From: an uncultured Acetatifactor sp.
GTDB lineage: Bacteria; Bacillota; Clostridia; Lachnospirales; Lachnospiraceae
Assembly: GCA_910584375.1 (NCBI GenBank)
Contig: CAJUAH010000016.1
Location: 23,916 to 87,915, forward strand
DNA length: 64,000 bases
Direction: 5' to 3'
Position 1 is the stretch's first letter; each line of letters opens with the position of its first letter. Both the position numbers and the translations under genes were made by a program. Shown here piece after piece: positions 25,691-34,301 of the stretch. The notes beneath the pieces were generated by a model that saw only the letters and a program-made list of their open reading frames with translations, was not told the DNA's origin and searched no databases.

Positions 25691-25777
25691 ATTCTTCCTC
25701 ATTTTCGGGACTTTCCCCGTCCCGGAGATCATCTTCAGCAGATTAAGAACATGTTACCACAATATACACCCATATGT

Positions 25778-25811
25778 AAATAGGGATGCCGCAAATGCGA
25801 CACCCCTATTT
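25778..25811 (-). terminator. Hairpin after the N/Q-rich peptide gene
   Basis: Arms 25778-25792 and 25797-25811 pair over 15 bp with two G-U pairs around a 4-base loop. The U-run is weak on the minus strand, but position right after the small gene supports a terminator. Confidence 0.55.
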
Positions 25812-25832
25812 TCCAGAAAACCCGCTACGGCC

Positions 25833-25997
25833 CTAGAAGCTGTTGTTCTTCTGGCTGTTGTTCTGCTTGTTCTGGTTATTCTGGTTGTTCTGATTGTTCT
25901 TCTTGTTATTGTCCTGGTAGCTGTTCTGGCTATCCTGGTAGCTGTTCTGGCAATTGCTGGAATTGCTGTTCTGGTTGTTCTGATTATTGTTGGACAT
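25833..25997 (-). CDS. N/Q-rich 54-residue peptide
   Basis: A small gene with a strong AGGAGG site seven bases before the ATG at 25997 and a TAG at 25833. More than half of the 54 residues are Asn or Gln, beginning MSNNNQNNQNSNSSNCQN, with an internal repeat NSYQDSQNSYQD. No signal peptide; one Cys at position 16. The composition recalls small spore-type or prion-like proteins, but I cannot assign a family. The ribosome site, clean stop and following hairpin argue that it is a real gene rather than a low-complexity repeat. Confidence 0.7.
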   Translation of the reverse strand: MSNNNQNNQNSNSSNCQNSYQDSQNSYQDNNKKNNQNNQNNQNKQNNSQKNNSF

Positions 25998-26068
25998 AAT
26001 TCATTCCTCCTGTTGGTTTTTGGTTACAGGAGTAGTATGTCCCGGTGATTTTAAAATATACATTTTAT

Positions 26069-26539
26069 TTAATGCAGCCAGTCGCGAAATAATTTTATAA
26101 AAAAAATAACGATCATAGCGATGGCGATCAGGGGCCACAGCCAGGCCAGCATATGCAGCACAAGGCGGAACAGCAGGCCAAGCGCCACCAGAAACAGGAG
26201 CAGTATCCCTCCCGCCAGCACAGGCAAGACCCAGGTCGGCATATTGGAAACATGTAAAAAATGCCGGAATCCGCGCTGGCGCTTCTCCCTTTCCTCCCTG
26301 TCCCCATATACCTGCTGCGTATCGTCGTTCCCTGTCCTGACGCTCTCAGCCGCCACGATGGATCTGGCGATCAGTCTGGGATCGCCCAGTCCCTGCAATA
26401 CATTCTCCTCCGCCTCGCCAAGCCGTATCCGGGTATTGATATAGTCTTCATAATAGCGGGCATTCTCTTCCACCAGTGCCGGTGAGACCTTTCCGCTCAG
26501 AGCGATCCTGAGCCGGTCCACAAATTCCTGTCTGTTCAT
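26069..26539 (-). CDS. HAAS/DUF1700-type membrane protein
   Basis: 156 residues. The N-terminal helical module MNRQEFVDRLRIALSG, followed by YYEDYINTRIRLGEAEENVL and GLGDPRLIARSIV, is the HAAS-type domain of DUF1700 proteins, which often pair with PadR-like regulators. Two membrane helices form the C-terminal half (about 100-150). No PadR gene is adjacent. Role is probably membrane-associated regulation; unproven. Confidence 0.75.
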   Translation of the reverse strand: MNRQEFVDRLRIALSGKVSPALVEENARYYEDYINTRIRLGEAEENVLQGLGDPRLIARSIVAAESVRTGNDDTQQVYGDREEREKRQRGFRHFLHVSNMPTWVLPVLAGGILLLFLVALGLLFRLVLHMLAWLWPLIAIAMIVIFFIKLFRDWLH

Positions 26540-26690
26540 ATCGGATATTGTCCTATCTGCGTCATGGCATTATACTTCCCAGCGTTCGATTCGTCACACG
26601 TTATCAGCAAATTTATTGTATCAATTATAGCATGCCGCCACCGCACCGTAAATATATCAGGAATTAAGCCTTTATAAATTTTTTATTAAA

Positions 26691-26726
26691 TACGGACTGC
26701 CACCTCTTGTGAGATGGCAGTCCGTA
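26691..26726 (-). terminator. Terminator of the sugar ABC transporter operon
   Basis: A 16-bp stem (26691-26706 with 26711-26726, one G-U, loop TTGT) lies 33 bases after the last permease stop. The following U-run is short. Confidence 0.7.
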
Positions 26727-26758
26727 AACCGGGAAACCGTCAACCGGAAGTGTCGCGA

Positions 26759-27631
26759 TCAGCCTTTCACGCTCCCCATGGCGACACCCTGTACAATATG
26801 CTTGGACAGGAACAGATATACGATAATGACCGGGAATATGGACAGGCCGATCATGGCGTACACCGCGCCGGTATCCAGATTGGACCAGTCCATACTGCGC
26901 AACTGCGCGATCAGAATGGGAATGGTTCTCTTCTTGGGCTCATGCAGGATCAACGCCGGTGTGAAATAGTTATTCCAGCTCGATACAAAAGTGAAGATCG
27001 CCTGCACCGCGATCGCGGGTTTCATCAGCGGCAGCACGATGGAGTTGAAAGTCCGAAACTCGCCCGAGCCGTCGATGCGGGCCGCCTCGATAAGAGACAG
27101 CGGCAGGGAACTCTCCATATACTGTTTCATATAGAAGAACGTGACCGGCGCCGCTATGCTCGGTACGATCAGCGGGATAAACGAATCCTCCAGTTTCATG
27201 TTGGAGACAAGCTGTATGAATCCAAGCGCCGTCACCTGCGTGGGGATCATCATGATCATCAGAATAAATGTGAACATGAATTTTTTCAGCTTAAAATCAT
27301 ACGCATGGATCGCATACGCCGTCATCACCGAAAAGTACGTGCAGAGCGCGGCGCTCAGGCCCGCCACCAGCAGGCTGTTCCACAGGCCCGTCAGGATCGG
27401 CAGGCGTTCGCCCATGGCGATCAGTTTCTTGATGTTGGTGAACAGATACGTGCCGGGCACGATGGAAAATCCCCTGTTCAGATCCGAGTGCGATCTCGTC
27501 ATGTTGATAAACAGGAGCAGGAACCAAAACAGACAGAGAACCGTAACCAGAATCAACACTATGTATGCCAGTATCCGCCTCGCATGCATACTCATTCCTT
27601 TTTTTGTGCCATTTACGTGATTATCTTTCAT
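26759..27631 (-). CDS. Sugar ABC transporter permease, MalG type (CUT1)
   Basis: 290 residues with six membrane segments; the cytoplasmic EAA loop reads EAARIDGSGEFRTFNSIVLP, the ATPase docking site of CUT1 importers. AGGAGG precedes the ATG. It lies directly after the MalF-type permease and near a cellobiose phosphorylase and LacI regulator, so cellobiose or cellodextrins are the likely substrates. No ATPase gene is present; a shared MsmK/UgpC-type ATPase elsewhere would be needed. Confidence 0.92.
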   Translation of the reverse strand: MKDNHVNGTKKGMSMHARRILAYIVLILVTVLCLFWFLLLFINMTRSHSDLNRGFSIVPGTYLFTNIKKLIAMGERLPILTGLWNSLLVAGLSAALCTYFSVMTAYAIHAYDFKLKKFMFTFILMIMMIPTQVTALGFIQLVSNMKLEDSFIPLIVPSIAAPVTFFYMKQYMESSLPLSLIEAARIDGSGEFRTFNSIVLPLMKPAIAVQAIFTFVSSWNNYFTPALILHEPKKRTIPILIAQLRSMDWSNLDTGAVYAMIGLSIFPVIIVYLFLSKHIVQGVAMGSVKG

Positions 27632-27642
27632 GTCCCTACCTC

Positions 27643-28557
27643 CTAATTGCTTTCTTTCTGATTGGAGAACTTATATACAATCATACTCAGGATACCGGTT
27701 ATCACGAACAGGATCACCGACAGCGCGCCGCCCATACCGTAGTTCTTGCTGAACAGGTGCTTGTTCAGATACATGATCAGCGTCATCGTAGAACGCATGG
27801 GATCGCCGGAACCCTTGGTCAGAATCTGCGGAACATCAAACATCTGCAATCCGCCGATCAGGGAGGTGATCATCACATAGACCAGAATCGGCCGCAGCAA
27901 TGGCAGCGTTATCCTGAAAAATACCTGCGTGGAGGTAGCGCCGTCCACTCTCGCTGCCTCAAACAGCGAGGTATCGATACCCATCATACCCGCCATCAAC
28001 AGGATCGTGGTGTTGCCGAACCACATCAGGCAGTTCATCGCTGCCACCAGAACCCTCGCGCTCCACACATTGGACAGGAACTTAAAGGGCGTACTCAGGA
28101 TCCCCATTTGGATCAGCATGGAATTGATCGGCCCTCCGTCCGAAAACAGGGTAAAGAATAACATAGCGAACGCGGAGGCCATAATCAGGTTCGGCAGATA
28201 GATCACCGTCTTAAAAAAGCCCTGACACTTCAGCCGCAGGCTGGGATCGGAAAACCACGCGCCCAGCAAGAGCGAGAGGAGTATCTGCGGGATAAAACCC
28301 AACACCCACATGATCATGGTGTTCTTGGCATATATCCACACTTCGCCGCTGGTAAAAATAGCCTTGAAATTCTCCAGTCCCACAAAGTTGGGTCCGATCT
28401 GAGTCAAACCCGAACGATAATTCTCAAAAAAACTGTTGTAGACCGTACTCACCAGGGGAATAAAGGAAAAGAGCAGATACACCACAACAAAAGGGATCAG
28501 GAAAATATAGCCCCATTTGTTATAGCTTACTACTTTTCCTCGCCGCGTATTCTTCAT
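27643..28557 (-). CDS. Sugar ABC transporter permease, MalF type (CUT1)
   Basis: 304 residues, six membrane segments, EAA loop FEAARVDGATSTQVFFRITLP. The start at 28557 (MKNTRRGKVVSYNKWGYI) is chosen because GGAGG lies seven bases upstream; longer in-frame extensions cross the upstream terminator region. It forms an oligosaccharide importer with the MalG-type permease and the lipoprotein at 28785. Confidence 0.92.
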   Translation of the reverse strand: MKNTRRGKVVSYNKWGYIFLIPFVVVYLLFSFIPLVSTVYNSFFENYRSGLTQIGPNFVGLENFKAIFTSGEVWIYAKNTMIMWVLGFIPQILLSLLLGAWFSDPSLRLKCQGFFKTVIYLPNLIMASAFAMLFFTLFSDGGPINSMLIQMGILSTPFKFLSNVWSARVLVAAMNCLMWFGNTTILLMAGMMGIDTSLFEAARVDGATSTQVFFRITLPLLRPILVYVMITSLIGGLQMFDVPQILTKGSGDPMRSTMTLIMYLNKHLFSKNYGMGGALSVILFVITGILSMIVYKFSNQKESN

Positions 28558-28702
28558 ATTCATGCCTCCATCTCTTTTACTGATTATACCGTTTAATACA
28601 GAGCTCGCAGCGCTGTTCCTTCTTACGCGCTCCGCCAAGAAACAACGCTGCCGGCTCTGTATGCTATAACAGACGCCGTCTTTCGTGCTCTCACGCCCGT
28701 CT

Positions 28703-28748
28703 TTAAAACAAAACCGCACCTACCTGACCAGGCAGGCAGGCACGGTTT
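28703..28748 (-). terminator. Terminator between binding protein and permease genes
   Basis: A 16-bp stem with three G-U pairs (28733-28748 with 28711-28726), followed by TGTTTT in leftward RNA. It lies right after the binding protein gene, so it probably limits read-through and keeps the lipoprotein in excess over the permeases. Confidence 0.75.
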
Positions 28749-28784
28749 GTTTCATCCGTTATTACTTTTAGCTGATGTTCAGTT

Positions 28785-30143
28785 TTAGTAGGTCAGATCG
28801 GGGTACTTCTCGACAACTGCCTTGTAGAACAGCTCCAGCGCCTCGTCCAGCGTAGCGTTGCCCTCGAAGTAGTTCTTCATGGCCTTCTGGAACTCCTCGT
28901 TACAGCCCTGATCATACTTGCTCAGATTGCTCAGATCCAGTCCGTTCACGCCTGCGCAGTACATGGCCAGAGGGTTCTGTCCGCCCAGCACCTTGCTGGA
29001 GTAATTGGGATCCGCTGCCATAGCCTCCATAGCAGGCTTGTTGTTTACGAAATCGTCATACTTGGTAACGATCTGGGTCATGATATCCTGATTGGTGGTC
29101 ATCTGCAGCATGATATCCTTTACCAGACTCTGGTTATCCGTGCCGGTTGCGGCGCAGATCCAGGTGCCGCCCCAGAAGAATCCCTGAGGGCCCTCGGTTG
29201 CAGCCCAGCCGCCGTTATAGCCTATGCTGCCTTCCTTGTCTGCAGACATGGAGAAGTTTACGAACCATGCGGGTCCAAAGTAGCAGAACACCTTACCCTC
29301 GGGGAAGAAACCTGCGCTCCAGTCAGGGCTCCACAGATCATGTGTTCCGGTATAGCCCGCGTCTACCAGGGCCTTGGAATCGTTGACCCAGTTCATGATA
29401 TTGTCATCGATCGTGATCTTGCCGTCCACAACCCAGGGTTTGGTCACATTGTTGGAGTAGGTACGGAAAGTATCGTTGGCCGAAGCAACCATCTTGTAGC
29501 CCGCGTCGGAAACCTTCTGCGCGGTGGCGTTGAAAGTAGCCCAATCCTTTACGCTCTCCTGCACGGTAGCGGGATCGTCGGTGCCGAAGACTTCCTTGGC
29601 AGCCTCACGGTTGTAGAACAGAACGCCCGGGCAGCCCTGCCAGGAAAGGCCCTTCAGAGTGCCGTTGGAATCCGTCACCACATCCTGCGTATACTTGTAC
29701 TGGTTGGCAATGTCCGCACTGGTGATACCCAGATCGGTAACAGCCATGGTGTAGTTGGAATCCACATACTTCAATGCGTAGTCGGCCTCCACCAGGAACA
29801 TGTCGATCTTGTCATCGGCGGCAGCGCTCTCCTGCTTTAACAGCGTCTCATCCAGATTGTTCTGGTACGCGTTGTTCTCGTTGGGGGTCTCATGCCACAC
29901 TACGGACACATCGCCGATCGTGCCATGGGTCTCGTCTGTCTTGGTATAACCGGGATAGAGGTTCACTACCCTCTCTCTGAACTCATTGTTCCAGCAGTAG
30001 ATGTTCAGAACCTTGCCCTCGTCCGCACTGGAGCTGCCGCCCGTACTGGAACTGCCGCCTGCAGCCGGCTCAGAACCGCATGCCATCAATGTCCCGGCCA
30101 GCATGGCCACAGCCAACATAGCGCTTAATACTTTCTTTTTCAT
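28785..30143 (-). CDS. Extracellular sugar-binding lipoprotein
   Basis: 452 residues. A signal peptide with lipobox LMAC (Cys22) is followed by a Ser/Gly linker (GGSSSTGGSSS), so the mature protein is lipid-anchored outside. The body is a cluster-B solute-binding protein (NIYCWNNEFRERVVNLYPGY near the start, aromatic residues throughout). With the two permeases it forms a CUT1 importer, presumably for cello-oligosaccharides given the linked phosphorylase. The leader contains one copy of the 11-bp putative LacI operator word. Confidence 0.92.
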   Translation of the reverse strand: MKKKVLSAMLAVAMLAGTLMACGSEPAAGGSSSTGGSSSADEGKVLNIYCWNNEFRERVVNLYPGYTKTDETHGTIGDVSVVWHETPNENNAYQNNLDETLLKQESAAADDKIDMFLVEADYALKYVDSNYTMAVTDLGITSADIANQYKYTQDVVTDSNGTLKGLSWQGCPGVLFYNREAAKEVFGTDDPATVQESVKDWATFNATAQKVSDAGYKMVASANDTFRTYSNNVTKPWVVDGKITIDDNIMNWVNDSKALVDAGYTGTHDLWSPDWSAGFFPEGKVFCYFGPAWFVNFSMSADKEGSIGYNGGWAATEGPQGFFWGGTWICAATGTDNQSLVKDIMLQMTTNQDIMTQIVTKYDDFVNNKPAMEAMAADPNYSSKVLGGQNPLAMYCAGVNGLDLSNLSKYDQGCNEEFQKAMKNYFEGNATLDEALELFYKAVVEKYPDLTY

Positions 30144-30204
30144 CTGAAATCCTCCCTTATAAATTGGTGAATTGTAAAAATACTGTTTGGATCAGGGGTT
30201 TCCC

Positions 30205-30215
30205 CTTAATCGTTT
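30205..30215. promoter_or_regulatory. Putative LacI-family operator, copy 1
   Basis: CTTAATCGTTT, containing the AAnCGnTT core, about 60 bases upstream of the binding protein gene and just downstream of its likely -10 box (TATAAT on the minus strand near 30224-30229). The same 11-mer recurs at 31451 and 31636. Confidence 0.65.
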
Positions 30216-30333
30216 ACGTTTTTCATTATACAATATTGATTGTATAAATGCAACACTTTTTTTTCGTTTTTTAATACTTTTTTATGGAATATGGCGATGA
30301 GCCTCGAAAAAGTCTGGCAAAATCAACGAACAG

Positions 30334-30368
30334 AAAAGCCGGAGCCGCAATCTCTATACGGCTCCGAC
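30334..30368 (-). terminator. Terminator of the LacI-family regulator gene
   Basis: A 10-bp stem (30359-30368 with 30338-30347, one G-U) followed by TTTT in leftward RNA; it overlaps the stop of the regulator gene. Confidence 0.65.
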
Positions 30369-31367
30369 GGTCTTCCCCGGAAATATTTCTCCCTTGACCA
30401 CCACCTGCTCGATCAGCGTGGTCTTGGGGCGTTCGATCAGGGAGATCAGTTTCTCCCCCGCCAGAACGCCCAACGCCGTAGTATCCTGGCGCAGCGTCGT
30501 CAGCGGCGTCTCGATATGCCGTCCGATCCGGATACCGTCATATCCCGCTATGGAGATGTCTTCCGGTATTCGCAGCCCCCTGCTCTTGATAGCCGTGATA
30601 CCGCCAAAGCAGGAAAAATCGTCCGGATACAGTATGCAGGTGGGAGGTCTCTTCAGATCCAGCAGCTCCTGTGTCATCTCTCCCGCAGTCCGCGTGTCGC
30701 GGTAGGGGGATTCCTTCACGTAGTCCGGCGGCACCGTGAGCCCCAGCAGTTCCGCCGTGCGGTAGAAGGAAGTCAGCCTGGCCTGGGTAACGGAGGAGTC
30801 CGCGCCGTGTATATAGGCAATCCGGCGGTGTCCCTTCTCATATATATATCGCAGCAGTTGTTCCATTCCGCTCACATTGTCGGAAGTGATATTGATCCGG
30901 TTGTCGAAGAGATGATCCACCGTCACCACCGGAATATCGCTGCGCACCAGCTCCAGCACCTGGGCGTCATAAAAGTCCACGCAGGCGATCACCACCCCGT
31001 CAAACCCCCGGTAATGGCAGTGTTCCAGATAGGACATGCGGCTCAGTCCGCCCGCCCCGCTCTTATTTAAAAACGTGATATCATATCCTCTGGCCTCCAC
31101 CGTACGCTTAAAGCTGTCCAGCACCTGGGAAAAATAGTCGTGGGTCAGGCCGCTCTGGGCATCGTCCACGAAGAGCACACCTATGTTGTAGGTGCGGTGG
31201 GTCTTCAGGGCCCGGGCCATGGCGTTGGGCAGATATCCCATCTCCTTGGCGATCCGGCGTATCCTCTCCTTTGTCTCTCTGCTGATATCCCCGTGATCAT
31301 TCAACGCCTTGCTTACCGTCGCTACAGATACGCCGCAGGCTACGGATATATCCTTCATCGATACCAT
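30354..31367 (-). CDS. LacI-family transcriptional regulator
   Basis: 337 residues. The N-terminal HTH MKDISVACGVSVATVSKALN, with hinge helix LPNAMARALK, is followed by a periplasmic-binding-protein-like ligand domain (GVLFVDD through YDGIRIGRHIETPLTTLRQD). AAGGAG seven bases before the ATG at 31367 sets the start. It lies between the importer operon and the divergent cellobiose phosphorylase; three identical operator words flank these genes, so it probably represses both and itself until a cello-oligosaccharide-derived inducer binds. Confidence 0.92.
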   Translation of the reverse strand: MVSMKDISVACGVSVATVSKALNDHGDISRETKERIRRIAKEMGYLPNAMARALKTHRTYNIGVLFVDDAQSGLTHDYFSQVLDSFKRTVEARGYDITFLNKSGAGGLSRMSYLEHCHYRGFDGVVIACVDFYDAQVLELVRSDIPVVTVDHLFDNRINITSDNVSGMEQLLRYIYEKGHRRIAYIHGADSSVTQARLTSFYRTAELLGLTVPPDYVKESPYRDTRTAGEMTQELLDLKRPPTCILYPDDFSCFGGITAIKSRGLRIPEDISIAGYDGIRIGRHIETPLTTLRQDTTALGVLAGEKLISLIERPKTTLIEQVVVKGEIFPGKTVGAV

Positions 31368-31450
31368 CTGCACTCTCCTTATCCCGGCTCCAGCCGTGAA
31401 ACTCCCCCTTCTTTGCGGGTTTATGGTCTATGTATAGTTATTATAAAATA

Positions 31451-31461
31451 CTTAATCGTTT
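31451..31461. promoter_or_regulatory. Putative LacI-family operator, copy 2
   Basis: CTTAATCGTTT on the regulator side of the divergent region, 84 bases from the regulator start; consistent with autoregulation. Confidence 0.6.
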
Positions 31462-31584
31462 GTGTATGTTAAGTTTATAACATTTTAGCGAGTTTTGCAA
31501 TCATTTTTGTACTTTTTTTTGTATCCGTTTCTGTAACCGCTTACATCCGGATACAGGTTTTTTCTTACATTTTCTGAATTTCTA

Positions 31585-31613
31585 TTGCATTTTAAAAATT
31601 TGTTATGTATAAT
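31585..31613 (+). promoter_or_regulatory. Promoter of the cellobiose phosphorylase gene
   Basis: TTGCAT (31585-31590), 17-base spacer, TATAAT (31608-31613), followed 22 bases later by operator copy 3. Confidence 0.65.
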
Positions 31614-31635
31614 CCCAATATGTAGATATGTTTTA

Positions 31636-31646
31636 CTTAATCGTTT
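31636..31646. promoter_or_regulatory. Putative LacI-family operator, copy 3
   Basis: CTTAATCGTTT downstream of the phosphorylase -10 box, where a bound repressor would block elongation. Confidence 0.65.
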
Positions 31647-31689
31647 TCTAAAACATTTTACAAATTCATAAAAGAAGGAGTGTCCCACT

Positions 31690-34125
31690 ATGAAATTCGG
31701 CTATTTTGACGACGTCAATCAGGAGTATGTCATCACCACCCCCAAAACCCCGCTGCCCTGGATCAACTATCTGGGCTGCAACGAGTTTTTCAGCCTGATC
31801 TCCAATACCTGCGGCGGCTATACTTTCTATAAAGACGCAAAGCTGCTGCGCCTGACCCGCTACCGTTACAACAATGTACCCACCGACATGGGCGGCAAGT
31901 ATTTCTACATAAAAGACGGCGATACCGTCTGGAATCCCGGCTGGCAGCCCACCAAAACAGAACTGGATGTCTACGAGTGCCGTCACGGCATGGGCTACAG
32001 CCGTTTCACCGGCGCCAGGAACGGTGTACAGGCGCGGCTGCTGACCTTTGTCCCCATGAACGACAACTGTGAGATCAGCAAACTGACCCTGGAAAATACC
32101 GGCAGCGAGCCCAAAGAGCTGAAGGTTTTCTCCTATGTGGAGTGGTGTCTCTGGAACGCTGACGACGATATGAAGAATTTCCAGCGGCTCCTCAGCTGCG
32201 GCGAGGTGGAGGTGGAGGGTTCCACCATATTCCACAAGACCGAGTACCGTGAGCGCCGCAACCACTATGCCGTCTATTCCGTGAACGCCCCCATTGCGGG
32301 CTTTGACACGATCCGGGATGATTTTCTGGGCGCATACCGGGGCGCTGACAACCCGGAGGTGGTGGAGAACGGCCAATGCAAGAACACCATGGCCAGCGGC
32401 TGGTCTCCCATCGCCTCCCAGCAGCTGAATGTGGCTCTGGCCCCCGGCGAGTCCAAGACCTTTATCTTTGTGCTGGGCTATATTGAGAATCCCCAGGAGG
32501 AAAAGTGGGAATCCCCCGGCGTCATCAACAAGAAACCGGCCTATGAGATGTTACAGCGCTATGCGGGCGAGGCGGAGGTGGACGCCGCTTTCGCCGCGCT
32601 GCAGGACTATTGGAAGAAACTGCTGGGCAAGTACCATGTGGAGTCCGGGGACGAGAAGGTCAACCGCATGGTCAATACCTGGAACCAATATCAGTGTATG
32701 GTCACCTTTAACATGTCCCGCTCCGCCTCCTATTACGAGTCCGGTATCGGCAGAGGCATGGGATTCCGTGACAGCTGTCAGGATCTGCTGGGCTTTGTAC
32801 ACCTGATTCCCGACCGGGCCAGGGAGCGTATCATCGATATCGCCTCCACCCAGTTTGAGGATGGCAGCGCTTATCATCAGTATCAGCCCCTGACCAAAAA
32901 AGGCAACTCCGATATCGGCAGCGGCTTTAACGACGATCCCCTGTGGCTCATCGCGGGCACCAGCGCCTATGTGCGGGAGACCGGAGACACTACTATACTG
33001 GAGCAGTTGGTTCCCTTTGACAACGACATGTCCAAGGCCACGCCGCTGATGAACCATTTAAAGAGATCCTTTGATTTCATCGTAAACCACAAGGGTCCCC
33101 ACGGGCTGCCTCTGATCGGTCGGGCGGACTGGAACGACTGCCTGAACCTGAACTGTTTCTCCGAGCATCCCGGCGAGTCCTTCCAGACCTTCGGCCCCAG
33201 CGAGGGCCCGGTGGCGGAGTCCGTGTTCATCGCGGGCATGTTTGTCAAATACGGCGAGGAGTACGCGCAGCTGTGCGAACTGATGGGCGACGCCCAGGAG
33301 GCGGCCTACGCCAGGGCGCAGGCCGCAGAAATGTACGACACTATCCTGGACAGCGGCTGGGACGGCGAATGGTTTGTCCGCGCCTATGACGCGCACAGCA
33401 ACAAGGTCGGCTCCAGGGAGTGCGAGGAGGGGCAGATTTATATCGAGCCCCAGGGATTCTGTGTGCTGGCCGGTGTGGGCGTCAAGGAGGGGCTGGCGAA
33501 AAAGGCTCTGGACTCCGTGAAGGAAAAACTGGACACCGACTACGGCATTATGATCCTGCAGCCCGCCTATACCAGGTATCACTTAGAGCTGGGCGAGGTC
33601 TCCTCCTATCCCCCCGGATACAAGGAGAACGCCGGTATCTTCTGCCACAACAATCCCTGGGTGTCCATCGCCGAGACCGTGATCGGCCGGGGCGACAGGG
33701 CCTTTGAGATCTACAAAAAGACCTGTCCCGCCTATGTGGAGGATATCAGCGAGATCCACCGCACCGAGCCCTATGTGTATTCCCAGATGGTGGCCGGGCG
33801 GGACGCCAAGTTCCACGGCGAGGCCAAGAACAGCTGGCTCACCGGCACGGCGGCCTGGACCTTTGCCAATGTATCCCAGTATATCCTGGGCGTGTACCCC
33901 ACCCACACGGGACTGCAGATCAATCCCTGTGTACCCAGGGGTTTCGGCGACTTTAAGCTGACCCGCGAATACCGCGGGGCCGTGTACCGTATCCAGGTGC
34001 TGAACCCGGACAATGTGGAAAAGGGCGTGAAATCCATGACCGTGGACGGAGCTGCCGTGGAGGGCAATATCATCCCTTATGACGCCTCCAAAAAAGAAGT
34101 AAATGTAGTGGTGACTATGGGGTAA
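31690..34125 (+). CDS. Cellobiose phosphorylase (GH94)
   Basis: 811 residues, closely resembling clostridial cellobiose phosphorylase from the start (MKFGYFDDVNQEYVITTP). It converts cellobiose and phosphate to glucose 1-phosphate and glucose inside the cell, saving ATP. The catalytic acid is Asp483 in RADWNDCLNLNC, and GFRDSCQDLLG lies upstream as in the family. The gene is divergent from the LacI-type regulator and linked to a CUT1 importer, giving a complete cellobiose uptake and phosphorolysis module. Cellodextrin phosphorylase is less likely given the length and the N-terminus. Confidence 0.95.
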   Translation: MKFGYFDDVNQEYVITTPKTPLPWINYLGCNEFFSLISNTCGGYTFYKDAKLLRLTRYRYNNVPTDMGGKYFYIKDGDTVWNPGWQPTKTELDVYECRHGMGYSRFTGARNGVQARLLTFVPMNDNCEISKLTLENTGSEPKELKVFSYVEWCLWNADDDMKNFQRLLSCGEVEVEGSTIFHKTEYRERRNHYAVYSVNAPIAGFDTIRDDFLGAYRGADNPEVVENGQCKNTMASGWSPIASQQLNVALAPGESKTFIFVLGYIENPQEEKWESPGVINKKPAYEMLQRYAGEAEVDAAFAALQDYWKKLLGKYHVESGDEKVNRMVNTWNQYQCMVTFNMSRSASYYESGIGRGMGFRDSCQDLLGFVHLIPDRARERIIDIASTQFEDGSAYHQYQPLTKKGNSDIGSGFNDDPLWLIAGTSAYVRETGDTTILEQLVPFDNDMSKATPLMNHLKRSFDFIVNHKGPHGLPLIGRADWNDCLNLNCFSEHPGESFQTFGPSEGPVAESVFIAGMFVKYGEEYAQLCELMGDAQEAAYARAQAAEMYDTILDSGWDGEWFVRAYDAHSNKVGSRECEEGQIYIEPQGFCVLAGVGVKEGLAKKALDSVKEKLDTDYGIMILQPAYTRYHLELGEVSSYPPGYKENAGIFCHNNPWVSIAETVIGRGDRAFEIYKKTCPAYVEDISEIHRTEPYVYSQMVAGRDAKFHGEAKNSWLTGTAAWTFANVSQYILGVYPTHTGLQINPCVPRGFGDFKLTREYRGAVYRIQVLNPDNVEKGVKSMTVDGAAVEGNIIPYDASKKEVNVVVTMG

Positions 34126-34143
34126 CAGAGTACCCCTTTACAG

Positions 34144-34176
34144 AGCGGTACAGCCGAATGGCTGTATCGCTTTTTT
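34144..34176 (+). terminator. Terminator after cellobiose phosphorylase
   Basis: A 12-bp stem (34144-34155 with 34160-34171, loop GAAT) followed by TTTTTT. Confidence 0.9.
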
Positions 34177-34180
34177 CCGC

Positions 34181-34230
34181 TTGACATAAGTACGAAATCG
34201 TACTATACTCATTATTGTACGATTTCGTAC
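34181..34230 (+). promoter_or_regulatory. marR promoter with two MarR-type operators
   Basis: TTGACA (34181-34186), 17-base spacer and TATACT (34204-34209). One operator, GTACGAAATCGTAC (34190-34203), fills the spacer exactly; its reverse complement, GTACGATTTCGTAC (34217-34230), lies just downstream of the -10 box. A repressor bound here would block RNA polymerase, so the marR-MATE operon is probably autoregulated. Confidence 0.8.
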
Positions 34231-34301
34231 CAAGTGCCGGTGCAATGCCTCCGGCAAAACCGGGATTGACTTGTCAACTGCAGGATGGGGGGAAAGAAAA
34301 A

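Larger units (their letters stand above)
31368..31689. other. Divergent control region between lacI-type gene and cellobiose phosphorylase
   Basis: 322 AT-rich bases carrying two copies of the 11-bp operator word and a promoter toward the phosphorylase; no small gene seen. Confidence 0.5.

Noticed and set aside
25833..25997. Repetitive GTTCTG-rich stretch as a CRISPR or satellite repeat
   Set aside because: Units are irregular and explained by Asn/Gln codons of a small gene with a ribosome site; no spacers and no cas genes.
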